Source of the DNA: Polynucleobacter nymphae
Lineage (GTDB): Bacteria > Pseudomonadota > Gammaproteobacteria > Burkholderiales > Burkholderiaceae
Length of the DNA stretch: 64,000 nucleotides
Direction of reading: 5' to 3'
Assembly: GCF_018882155.1 (NCBI RefSeq)
Contig: NZ_JACVPA010000001.1
Coordinates: 806,001-870,000 of the forward strand
The notes under the pieces were generated by a model. The model made no database searches. It saw nothing but the letters and a program-made list of their open reading frames with translations, and was not told the DNA's origin. The translations under genes were made by a program, and so were the position numbers. Below, in pieces: positions 54,984-63,105 of the stretch (positions within the stretch are counted from its first letter, which is position 1; each line of letters opens with the position of its first letter).

Positions 54984-55946
54984 ATGAAAATCAAACCAAA
55001 AATTCATTGCCTGATCGCAAGTGGATTGATCCTTTTCTCATCGCTTGCCTTCTCTCAGTATCCAAATAGAACAATTAAATTTGTAGTCCCTTTTCCTGCT
55101 GGACAGGCAACAGATATCTTTTCAAGAATTGTTGCTGACGAGCTCTCTCAAACACTCCCACAAAAAGTGATCGTGGATAACAAAGGTGGTGCAAATGGCA
55201 TACCAGGAACTCTTTATGGGAAAGAGGCTGCGCCAGATGGTTATACCCTCACCATGGCTTCAAGTAGTACGATTGCTGTAAATCCTGCACTCTATCCAGG
55301 CTTACCGTATAGCCCAAAAGATTTTGAACCAGTAAATGGAGTTTTTATTGTTCCTCTTTTGCTAGTAGCAAATCAAAACTCGCCCTTCACCACACTAAAA
55401 CAAATTGTTGACTACGCCCAAAGCAATCCCGGAAAACTCGAGTGGGCATACTCTGCACCCAACCAACAGCTCGCAGAAGAATTATTAAAAACACGTGCAA
55501 AAATTGACATTCTTTCTGTTCCGTACAAAGGTAGTGGCCAAGCCGTTACCGATTTAATTGGGGGTCAAATTAATTTAGCCGTAGAGACCTTACCTACAAT
55601 CGCTCCACATATTGCCTCTGGCAAGGTTCGCCCAATTGCTGTGATGACAGCAAAGAGAATTCCTCAACTACCAAATGTGCCTACAGTTGCTGAACTCGGT
55701 TATCCAGGCTTTGAGGGCCCAGGTTGGGGTGGCATTCTTGCCCCTAAAGGCACCCCAAAAGAAATTATTGAAAAACTCAGTAAAGATATCCGCGTAATCT
55801 TAGCTAACCCAGAAGTTCAAAAGAAAGTGAATGACCGTGGGGCGATTGTTGACAGTCGGGATTTTAAACAATGGGGTGAATTTGTAAATGCAGAAGTGGC
55901 TAAATGGGCTGAAATAGTCAAAATAGCCGGCATACAAGGGCAATAA
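54984..55946 (+). CDS. second Bug-type substrate-binding protein
   Basis: A 320-residue Bug-family receptor with a signal peptide (SLAFS/QYPNR) and the motifs YPNRTIKFVVPFPAGQATD and KEAAPDGYTLTMASS. The ATG at 54984 with a GGAG site 9 bp upstream is preferred over the start at 54972. It follows the first Bug gene by 43 bp and is quite diverged from it, so the pair probably recognises different ligands. Confidence 0.92.
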   Translation: MKIKPKIHCLIASGLILFSSLAFSQYPNRTIKFVVPFPAGQATDIFSRIVADELSQTLPQKVIVDNKGGANGIPGTLYGKEAAPDGYTLTMASSSTIAVNPALYPGLPYSPKDFEPVNGVFIVPLLLVANQNSPFTTLKQIVDYAQSNPGKLEWAYSAPNQQLAEELLKTRAKIDILSVPYKGSGQAVTDLIGGQINLAVETLPTIAPHIASGKVRPIAVMTAKRIPQLPNVPTVAELGYPGFEGPGWGGILAPKGTPKEIIEKLSKDIRVILANPEVQKKVNDRGAIVDSRDFKQWGEFVNAEVAKWAEIVKIAGIQGQ

Positions 55947-55966
55947 ATTCAGGCCAAGTTAGCTAC

Positions 55967-56899
55967 TTAACTTGGGGTTGGTGGAGGAGTATCGGAGCAA
56001 TTCCGTATCTCCTCCAGTAGCCATGTACGAAAATCTTTCGCTTGTTGACTTTCATTTTTACCCAGAGGCGTTAATAGGTAATAGGTGAAACTTTCGCGAT
56101 TTAAGAATTGAGGGAAAGGACAAACTAACTTTCCATTTCTCAATTCAGATTCCACTAAGAAATATTGCGCCATTGCAATCCCATGGCCTTCAATTGCAGC
56201 CGAGTAGCACAAGGCTGAACTTTCATAACTTAAGCATGAAAAATCTTCGAGCTTGACATTCATTCCAATGGAGTTAAACCAAAGATTCCAATCGTCAGGA
56301 CGACTGATAGTATCCAATAACTTATATCGACTAAAGTCCTGCGGGCTCACAATTGAACTACCTGCTAGCAGGGATGGGCTACAAACTGGAAGAATAATAT
56401 TAGAGACCAATCTTGTGACATTTGCATCACTCCAAGCGCCACCACCTAATCGAATTGCACAATCCAGATCTTCTTGATCAAAATTAACTGGGTCCATCGA
56501 AGTGGTTAACACCACCTCCATTTTCGGATGTAAGGCTAAAAAACTAGAAAGTCGGGGAATAAGCCAACGTATGGAGAATGTTGTATAGCATCGCACCTTT
56601 AATTGATTCTGATTACGCCCAGAAAATAAACGCTTGGTTGATGACTGAATTTCAGAAAGGGATTTGCTGATATCTTCGTAGTACTCGCGCCCTTTCTCAG
56701 TCAGAATTAAATCTCGATGTTTACGAGAAAATAGCTGAGTTCCTAGAAATGCCTCCAAGGCAGCCAGTTGTCTGCTTACTGCGCCAGGAGTGACATTGAG
56801 CTCATTAGCTGCCCTTGAAATACTCAAGTGACGAGCAACTACCTCAAAAACTCTCAAGTTATTTAAAGGGGGTAGTTGTTCTCGCTTATTGGGCTGCAT
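55967..56899 (-). CDS. LysR-family transcriptional regulator (GcvA-like)
   Basis: A 310-residue regulator with N-terminal helix-turn-helix (LSISRAANELNVTPGAVSRQL, residues about 25-46) and a C-terminal effector-binding domain (about 95-300). The N-terminal sequence resembles the GcvA subgroup. Its stop lies 20 bp from the convergent second Bug gene. Targets are unknown; candidates are the divergent HAD gene or the Bug genes. Confidence 0.9.
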   Translation of the reverse strand: MQPNKREQLPPLNNLRVFEVVARHLSISRAANELNVTPGAVSRQLAALEAFLGTQLFSRKHRDLILTEKGREYYEDISKSLSEIQSSTKRLFSGRNQNQLKVRCYTTFSIRWLIPRLSSFLALHPKMEVVLTTSMDPVNFDQEDLDCAIRLGGGAWSDANVTRLVSNIILPVCSPSLLAGSSIVSPQDFSRYKLLDTISRPDDWNLWFNSIGMNVKLEDFSCLSYESSALCYSAAIEGHGIAMAQYFLVESELRNGKLVCPFPQFLNRESFTYYLLTPLGKNESQQAKDFRTWLLEEIRNCSDTPPPTPS

Positions 56900-56960
56900 A
56901 CTATCTTAAGTTTATGATAAAAATTGTCTCAATTGAATATAAATTACTCTTATAAACAAA

Positions 56961-57392
56961 ATGGCAAGTATAAAAATATTATTTCTAGATTTTGACGGCG
57001 TTCTTCACCCCCTCAATAGCAAGAGGGAAAACCTATTTTGTAATGTTCACCATCTAGAGAAATCATTAGAAGGTGCTTCCTGCAAAATTGTCATCACGTC
57101 TAATTGGCGACTGACTCACAGCATTGATGCGATGCGAGAACTATTACCTCAAAAAATTGGCAAACTGATTATTGGTGCTACGGATATTGCTACTGGAGTG
57201 AATCATCAGAGATTTGTGGAGATTCAGAATTACTTAAATGCGCATATCGGCCCGAGCCTAGTAGACTGGCGCGCCATTGATGATACGCCTCAAGATTTTC
57301 CAAGCGAATGTGAGAATTTGATTTATTGTGACCCCCATTCAGGCATGGGTAGCGCAGAACAAATTCAGATTACGCAATGGTTAAAAAGCTAA
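56961..57392 (+). CDS. small HAD-like domain protein
   Basis: A 143-residue protein with a HAD motif I (LFLDFDGVLHPL) and a motif II-like ITSNWR; the C-terminal acidic motif is weak (IYCDPHSGMG). It resembles the short HAD proteins linked to RNA-repair/Swiss-army-knife families (HAD_SAK), which lack a cap domain. It is not a trehalose phosphatase, which is longer. Its 3' end overlaps the convergent GT20 gene by 12 bp. Confidence 0.75.
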   Translation: MASIKILFLDFDGVLHPLNSKRENLFCNVHHLEKSLEGASCKIVITSNWRLTHSIDAMRELLPQKIGKLIIGATDIATGVNHQRFVEIQNYLNAHIGPSLVDWRAIDDTPQDFPSECENLIYCDPHSGMGSAEQIQITQWLKS

Positions 57393-58787
57393 TGGCGCCT
57401 CTTCACGAAGATCTAGCAGTTGCTGATCCATCCAAAGATGAACGTCATAACTCCTAACGTGCTGTCTTAAAGAAATCATCCGGTTTTTTCTCTCAGCATC
57501 GCTCATCGATATAGTTTGATTGAAGGCATCAATGGCATCATTCTCGTTTAATGGATCGTAGATTACTGCATCGCATAACTCTTTTGCTGCTCCTGCATGC
57601 TTAGATAGTATTAACACTCCATCATCATCATCCCGAGAGGCAATAAATTCCTTACAAATCAGATTTTGACCATCCGCTAAGCTAGATACCCAAAGACAAT
57701 TTACCGAACGATACAAGTAAGTCAGTTTCTCTTTAGTCAGAGTATGACGCTCCGAAATAATTGGCTGCCAATCATTCGAGCCATATTGATGATTGATTCT
57801 AGCTATCAACTCCGTTATTTGTGATTCATACTCTCTAGACTTCAGTACTAATGGTCTTGTTTGCACATAAACTTGTATGAATTGAATATTTTTTATTAAA
57901 GCTGGATTTAAATTCAATATTTTTTCAATTGCATGAAGGCGCTCAATAATTCCTTTTGAGCAGTCCACCCTATCTACACTTAAGTAAACGTAATTACTTG
58001 CTTGTAATTGATACTGTTTAGCAATGGCAGCCCGACTTTCAGCCATAGATCCTGGCTGTGAATTCTTTAATGCCGGCCACTCTATTGAGGCTGGATAAAC
58101 CCCGAGATTCGTTGCCCCCTCGATATCAAGACCCTCTGGCATAGCACTTATAAAATGATCTCTATCTTGGTTCGTCTGAAAGCCAGCATTATCAGCGCCT
58201 AATATTCCATTGATCAACTCTGTGCGCCATGGACAAGCTGTTAGTCTGCCATATGCTGGCCATGGAATATGCCAATAAAATAAAATCTTTGCATGAGGTA
58301 GTGCAGACCTCAGTAGCTTTGGCAATAGTGCTAATTGATAATCATTGATAAAAATAATTGGCTCGGCGATATCCTCAGCGCAACGAATGACTTCGCTGGC
58401 GAATAACTGATTTACTGCAACATAGGAATTGAAATCACCCTCTCGAAATAAGGGCTCTACATTCTGATCATGGCAAAGCGTCCATAAGCCCCCATTACAA
58501 AAGTCATCGTAATAAGATTTGTATGCCTGTGGAGAGATGCTGACTTTTCTTAGCACCACCCCTTCATCTTCATGAGTGGGTTGATTTGTGATGCCATTGC
58601 TTGCTGAAATCCATGTTGCCTTAAACCGCTTAGCCAAAGGCTTTATCAAAGAGACGACGCCCCCGACTAATCTGTCTGGGCCACTATTCGATACAAAAAT
58701 GACTGTTTTCTGATTCACTATCCTGTGTATTGTGTCGGTTTTGTGTTGGCGGCATCCATATTTCAAACAATGTACGCTCCAACTCAT
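57381..58787 (-). CDS. GT20 family glycosyltransferase, trehalose-6-phosphate synthase-like
   Basis: UDP-glucose-dependent transferase of 468 residues resembling OtsA. Conserved GT20 features are WHIPWP (near residue 170), [15 protein letters not shown] (near 270, nucleotide and phosphate binding) and [12 protein letters not shown] (near 375). The N-terminal loop has [15 protein letters not shown], where OtsA has a lysine in KPSAGGL, so acceptor or donor binding may differ. Glucosylglycerol-phosphate synthase is an alternative. The ATG at 58787 is used; a GTG at 58718 is also possible. No otsB is adjacent. Confidence 0.82.
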   Translation of the reverse strand: MSWSVHCLKYGCRQHKTDTIHRIVNQKTVIFVSNSGPDRLVGGVVSLIKPLAKRFKATWISASNGITNQPTHEDEGVVLRKVSISPQAYKSYYDDFCNGGLWTLCHDQNVEPLFREGDFNSYVAVNQLFASEVIRCAEDIAEPIIFINDYQLALLPKLLRSALPHAKILFYWHIPWPAYGRLTACPWRTELINGILGADNAGFQTNQDRDHFISAMPEGLDIEGATNLGVYPASIEWPALKNSQPGSMAESRAAIAKQYQLQASNYVYLSVDRVDCSKGIIERLHAIEKILNLNPALIKNIQFIQVYVQTRPLVLKSREYESQITELIARINHQYGSNDWQPIISERHTLTKEKLTYLYRSVNCLWVSSLADGQNLICKEFIASRDDDDGVLILSKHAGAAKELCDAVIYDPLNENDAIDAFNQTISMSDAERKNRMISLRQHVRSYDVHLWMDQQLLDLREEAPLAF

Positions 58788-58889
58788 AATGATTGAGTAT
58801 TTCTCAACAATCGATGATTTTTACTCGCTTGACTAATTTATCAATCTACTCAAGAATAAGGGTTATTTTTATAAAAATCTATTAAAAAC

Positions 58890-59246
58890 ATGGACATAAC
58901 CCCACACTACTGGAGCCAGGGCTCATCCCCTAAGCCATTAGGTAGTATGCATAAAAAGTCAAAGGAAATCATTTTTCCCCCATTTGCAGAAGACTCTCCG
59001 CTCGCCAATGATTACCTGAGCCAAGAATTAAATCCCATTGGTACTTTATACAGCTACACCGTAATTCATCCCAGCCTGAAATCAGGCATTCAACCCTATG
59101 CAATTGGATTTGTGGACCTACCCGATTTTCCAGTAAGAATTTTCGGGCGACTCATTCAAGATGGAGGCCCTGCTATTGGCAATCAATATTTAATGAAGCC
59201 AGACACTGAATTTGGTCATATTTTCGAAAAAATAAATCATCCATGA
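58890..59246 (+). CDS. OB-fold (DUF35-like) protein without zinc-ribbon cysteines
   Basis: A 118-residue protein with the C-terminal OB-fold seen in DUF35 partners of thiolase-like enzymes (GTLYSYTVIHP, PYAIGFVDL and VRIFGRL). The N-terminal zinc ribbon typical of the family has no Cys at all. The gene precedes the thiolase with a 4-bp ATGA overlap, so it is probably an accessory subunit of that thiolase. No clear ribosome binding site is seen. Confidence 0.78.
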   Translation: MDITPHYWSQGSSPKPLGSMHKKSKEIIFPPFAEDSPLANDYLSQELNPIGTLYSYTVIHPSLKSGIQPYAIGFVDLPDFPVRIFGRLIQDGGPAIGNQYLMKPDTEFGHIFEKINHP

Positions 59247-60394
59247 ATAAAAATATGATCTATATCGAAGGCGTAGCAATGACGCGCTTCGATAAGCAGC
59301 CAAATACTTTAGCGCCTGAACTTGCGCAAGGCGCGATTCTCAATGCCCTTCGGGATGCCAATTTAACATTGAACGATATCGAAGCAATCTATTGCGCAAA
59401 CGTATTTGGGGGAATGATTCTTGGTCAACTGATTGTGCGTGATCTCCAATTACAAGGAATTCCGATCTACAACATTGAAAATGCCTGTGCAAGTGGGGCT
59501 ACGGCCGTCCATCTAGCAAAGCATGCTTTATTGGCACAGCAATATAAAACTATTTTAGTAGTTGGGATCGAGCAACTCACCCAACTTGGTGGCGGCACAA
59601 TTCCATTGCAATTAAATGACCATAAGACCCGGGTTTATTCAAACTCTGGATTAGTATTACCTTCAATTTATGCCATGAGAGCCACGCGCTATCTGTATGA
59701 GAGGAATGAAGATCCCAGTCTCTTAGCGCAGGTAGCTGTAAAAAATAGATTTAATGGCTCTCTCAATCCCTATGCGCAACAAAGAATGCCTACGACGATT
59801 GAAGCAGTCTTATCTTCTCGTATGATTGCTGAACCTTTAACACTCATGCAATGCTGTCCCTCACAAGTTGATGGTGCAGCAGCCCTCATTCTCAGCACCG
59901 AACATAACAATGGTCGAAAGCCAGTGAAATTGTTAGCGTCAATCGTTCAGTCTGGCATGCAAGAAAAATATACTGACGATATTTTGGATGCAGAAATTAC
60001 TGCTAGGGCTGCAAGAATGGCCTATGAACAAGCAGGTATTGGACCAAGCGATATTAATGTCATTGAATTACATGACGCCTTTACCATTGCTGAATTAATT
60101 TATTACGAAGCGCTAGGCATTGCAAAGCCGGGAGAAGGTCCGCAATTATTACGCTCTGGAGAAACTGAGATTAGTGGAAAAATTCCGGTGAACCCCAGCG
60201 GTGGCTTGCTAGCAAAGGGTCATCCTCTCGGCGCCACCGGAGTAGCGCAAATGGTAGAGCTGACATGGCAACTTGAAGGCCGTGCCAAGGAACGCCAGGT
60301 TAATAAGCCCAAAATTGCCCTTGCGCAATGTACAGGCGGTGGCATTGCTGGTGTTGATCACGCTGCATCCTCCGTCCATATTCTAGGAACTTAA
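59243..60394 (+). CDS. thiolase, SCP-x/lipid-transfer-thiolase type
   Basis: A 383-residue thiolase-fold protein. The nucleophile cysteine is in ENACASGATAV (near residue 87), and the catalytic histidine is in LLAKGHPLGATG. The absence of the usual acetyl-CoA C-acetyltransferase spacing and the DUF35 partner place it with SCP-x-like thiolases, which cleave 3-oxoacyl-CoA of branched or cyclic acids. It is coupled to the DUF35-like gene and followed by the SDR gene by 1 bp. Confidence 0.88.
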   Translation: MNKNMIYIEGVAMTRFDKQPNTLAPELAQGAILNALRDANLTLNDIEAIYCANVFGGMILGQLIVRDLQLQGIPIYNIENACASGATAVHLAKHALLAQQYKTILVVGIEQLTQLGGGTIPLQLNDHKTRVYSNSGLVLPSIYAMRATRYLYERNEDPSLLAQVAVKNRFNGSLNPYAQQRMPTTIEAVLSSRMIAEPLTLMQCCPSQVDGAAALILSTEHNNGRKPVKLLASIVQSGMQEKYTDDILDAEITARAARMAYEQAGIGPSDINVIELHDAFTIAELIYYEALGIAKPGEGPQLLRSGETEISGKIPVNPSGGLLAKGHPLGATGVAQMVELTWQLEGRAKERQVNKPKIALAQCTGGGIAGVDHAASSVHILGT

Positions 60395-60395
60395 T

Positions 60396-61151
60396 ATGCC
60401 TTTGCCAGAAAAAAGAATTGCCATTGTTACAGGAGCAGCACAAGGTATTGGCTTTGGGATTGCCAAGAAATTAGCTGCTAATGGTATTGATGTTGCATTA
60501 ATTGATTATGACCAAGCAAAACTGAGCGCAGCCATTGAGCAACTGAAGGAATTTGGTAGTAAAGTGATTGGGATATCTGCGAATGTCAGCAAAATTAATG
60601 AAGTGCAGTCTGCGATTACACAAGTGATGGCTTGGGGCGGACAAATTGATTACCTCGTTAATAATGCCGGCATTATTCGGGATAAAAGATTGCTCAATAT
60701 GACTGAGGCAGATTGGGATGATGTGATTGACGTGAACCTCAAATCCCAATTTCTGTTTTGTCAGGCTGCAATCAAAGAAATGCTGCCACGTAATTTTGGC
60801 AGAATTGTTAATATTTCATCGCGCGCATGGCTTGGTGGCTTTGGCCAATCAAATTATTCGGCTGCTAAAGGTGGTGTCATTAGCCTGACTAGAAGTCTTG
60901 CTATTGAATTCGCCGCCAAAGGGATTACTGTCAATGCAATTGCTCCAGGAATTATTCAAACGCCATTATTTGATGGTTTTGATGCAGCGATTCAGAGCAA
61001 ATTAAAAGAATCTGTACCTGTGAAGCGTATCGGTACTCCTGATGATGTTGCCTATGCCGTGATGACCTTTTTAAATCCAGATGCTTCTTACCTCACTGGA
61101 CAAGTGCTGTATGTATGTGGCGGAAGAAGCCTCTCTTCCCCAAGTGTATAA
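60396..61151 (+). CDS. short-chain dehydrogenase (FabG-like 3-hydroxyacyl-CoA dehydrogenase)
   Basis: Classical SDR, 251 residues: TGAAQGIGFGIAKKL, NNAG near residue 88, active Ser in NISSRAW and YSAAKGG near residue 153. In this operon it would oxidise a 3-hydroxyacyl-CoA to the 3-oxo form for the neighbouring thiolase. An AGGA-type site lies before the ATG. Confidence 0.88.
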   Translation: MPLPEKRIAIVTGAAQGIGFGIAKKLAANGIDVALIDYDQAKLSAAIEQLKEFGSKVIGISANVSKINEVQSAITQVMAWGGQIDYLVNNAGIIRDKRLLNMTEADWDDVIDVNLKSQFLFCQAAIKEMLPRNFGRIVNISSRAWLGGFGQSNYSAAKGGVISLTRSLAIEFAAKGITVNAIAPGIIQTPLFDGFDAAIQSKLKESVPVKRIGTPDDVAYAVMTFLNPDASYLTGQVLYVCGGRSLSSPSV

Positions 61152-61160
61152 GGAAACTCC

Positions 61161-61961
61161 ATGATCACTTATGAAGCCAGTAATTCAACTGCAATATTGA
61201 CCATCAATAGGCCGCTGAAAAAAAATGCTTTAGACCTTGCAACCTTAAAAGATCTTCGCGATAAATTAATGACTGCTAGGGACGATGAACAAGTAAAAGT
61301 CATCATTCTTACTGGCGCAGGAAATGATTCATTTTGTGCTGGCGCTGATTTAAAAGGCGCAGCCTCTTCTACTGCAAGTTATGCGGAAGCCTTCTTTAAA
61401 GAACCCAATAAGGCGTCTGAACAGGGTCTCTACATTCGAATGATGGATCTGAATGATCTTCATATTCATAAACCATTGATTGCTGCTATTAATGGCTATT
61501 GCTTGGGTGGCGGGTTGGAGTTAGCACTGCAATGCGACCTCAGAGTAGCCTCAGACAATGCTACATTTGGCCTACCTGAAGCCAAAGTGGCATCTATTCC
61601 TGCCGTCTTAGGGTTACACCGCCTGCTTAAGGCAATCTCTTCTGCCCATGCGATGAAGATAGCTCTAACAGGTGAGTCGATTAAAGCCGCCAAAGCATTA
61701 GACATTGGCTTAATTTCAGACATGTTTAGCGCCCAGGATCTGATGCCAGAGACTTTAAAAATTGCGCAACAAATTGCATCTAACGGCCCGCTAGCAACTC
61801 AGGCAATTAAAAAATTATCCAAAGTCACGGGGCACCTGAGTGATATCGATGCGCAGCAAATGACGGAACTCTATTGGGGGGTATTGCGAGATACCGAAGA
61901 TCGAATTGAAGGCCGTCAAGCGTTTACTGACAAACGCGCCCCTATCTATAAAGGGAAATAA
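61161..61961 (+). CDS. enoyl-CoA hydratase/isomerase family protein
   Basis: A crotonase of 266 residues. Oxyanion-hole blocks CAGADLKG (near residue 55) and GYCLGGGLELAL (near residue 115) are present, and the catalytic glutamate region GLPEAKV (near 138) is conserved. It would hydrate an enoyl-CoA for the SDR upstream. A clear AGGAAA site precedes the ATG. Confidence 0.9.
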   Translation: MITYEASNSTAILTINRPLKKNALDLATLKDLRDKLMTARDDEQVKVIILTGAGNDSFCAGADLKGAASSTASYAEAFFKEPNKASEQGLYIRMMDLNDLHIHKPLIAAINGYCLGGGLELALQCDLRVASDNATFGLPEAKVASIPAVLGLHRLLKAISSAHAMKIALTGESIKAAKALDIGLISDMFSAQDLMPETLKIAQQIASNGPLATQAIKKLSKVTGHLSDIDAQQMTELYWGVLRDTEDRIEGRQAFTDKRAPIYKGK

Positions 61962-61965
61962 TTTA

Positions 61966-63105
61966 ATGGCCAATACTTCTCGGATTAGTCCGGGCCCCCT
62001 GAATGGCAAAAAATTAATTGAAGTCAGTCATATGCTGATGGGGCCTTATTGCGGCATGCTACTTGCCGACTTGGGTATGGAAGTAATTAAAATTGAACCA
62101 CCTGATGGCGATATCGCTAGAACGCTTGGCCCACACAATATTGATGGGCACAATGCGTATTTCGTCAGCCTCAATCGCAATAAAAAAAGTATCGTTTTAG
62201 ACTTGACAACAGATGAAGGTCGTACAAAGTTTCATGAATTGGTTAGGCACGCCGATGGGCTCATTACCAATCTTCGGCCAGGAGCAATAAACTCACTCGG
62301 GCTAACCTACGAGCATTTAAAACATATCAATCCTCAGATTGCTTGTGTCGCAATGACGGGCTTCGGTTTAGATAGCATTGAGTCAGAGCGGCCAGCGTAT
62401 GACTACATTATCCAAGCGCTGGTAGGAATTATGGATCTGACTGGCGAGCCAGATGGCTACCCCACTAAAGCAGGCTATTCAGCTGTTGATAATTCAGCAG
62501 GAATTATGGGTGCTCTTGGCTTACTCGCCCGCATCATCGAGGGCAAAGGCGGTCAAGTGGATATTGCGATGCATGATGTCATGCTATCTCAGTTAAATTA
62601 TCTAGCAGGCGCATGGCTCAATGCACAAGAAAAACCAGTACGGCAATCAATGTCTGCTCATCCCTACATTGTCCCAGCTCAAGTATTTGAATCGGCAGAT
62701 GGCTGGCTGACTCTCTTCATTACACATGATAATTTTTGGATTAAATTCTGCGAAATCATCAATCAGCCAGAATGGATCAAGGATGAGCGCTTCTGCACAA
62801 TGAAAAAACGTGGCGAGCATCGAGGCTCTCTGATCCCGCTATTGAATGAAGTGATGAAAACCAAAACTTCCAAGGAGTGGGAAGAGCTCCTCATACCGCT
62901 TGGAATTGTGATTGCTGGCATTAAGAACCTAAGTGATGCAATCAGTTCTCCGCTAACCGAAGATAGGGAGATGGTCATTAAACTCAAAGATGATGAAACT
63001 CATTTCCTCGCGATTGGTAACCCTATCAAAAATATCGGCTATCAAACCTCCTATAGCATCTCACCAAAACTAAACCAAGACCCAAACGCCCAATTTGAAT
63101 CATGA
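61966..63105 (+). CDS. class III CoA-transferase (CaiB/BaiF family)
   Basis: A CoA-transferase of 379 residues with the N-terminal SHMLMGPYCGMLLADLGMEV block, LNRNKKSIVLDL and the active aspartate context SAVDNSAGIMGALG near residue 170. The in-frame start at 61906 overlaps the hydratase gene; the ATG at 61966 with an AAGGGA site is preferred. It would activate a carboxylic acid, so this operon may not need a ligase. It overlaps the next gene by 4 bp. Confidence 0.9.
   Translation: MANTSRISPGPLNGKKLIEVSHMLMGPYCGMLLADLGMEVIKIEPPDGDIARTLGPHNIDGHNAYFVSLNRNKKSIVLDLTTDEGRTKFHELVRHADGLITNLRPGAINSLGLTYEHLKHINPQIACVAMTGFGLDSIESERPAYDYIIQALVGIMDLTGEPDGYPTKAGYSAVDNSAGIMGALGLLARIIEGKGGQVDIAMHDVMLSQLNYLAGAWLNAQEKPVRQSMSAHPYIVPAQVFESADGWLTLFITHDNFWIKFCEIINQPEWIKDERFCTMKKRGEHRGSLIPLLNEVMKTKTSKEWEELLIPLGIVIAGIKNLSDAISSPLTEDREMVIKLKDDETHFLAIGNPIKNIGYQTSYSISPKLNQDPNAQFES

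Noticed and set aside
56961..57392. OtsB trehalose-6-phosphate phosphatase
   Set aside because: At 143 residues it lacks the cap domain and C-terminal motifs of OtsB and is on the opposite strand to the GT20 gene.
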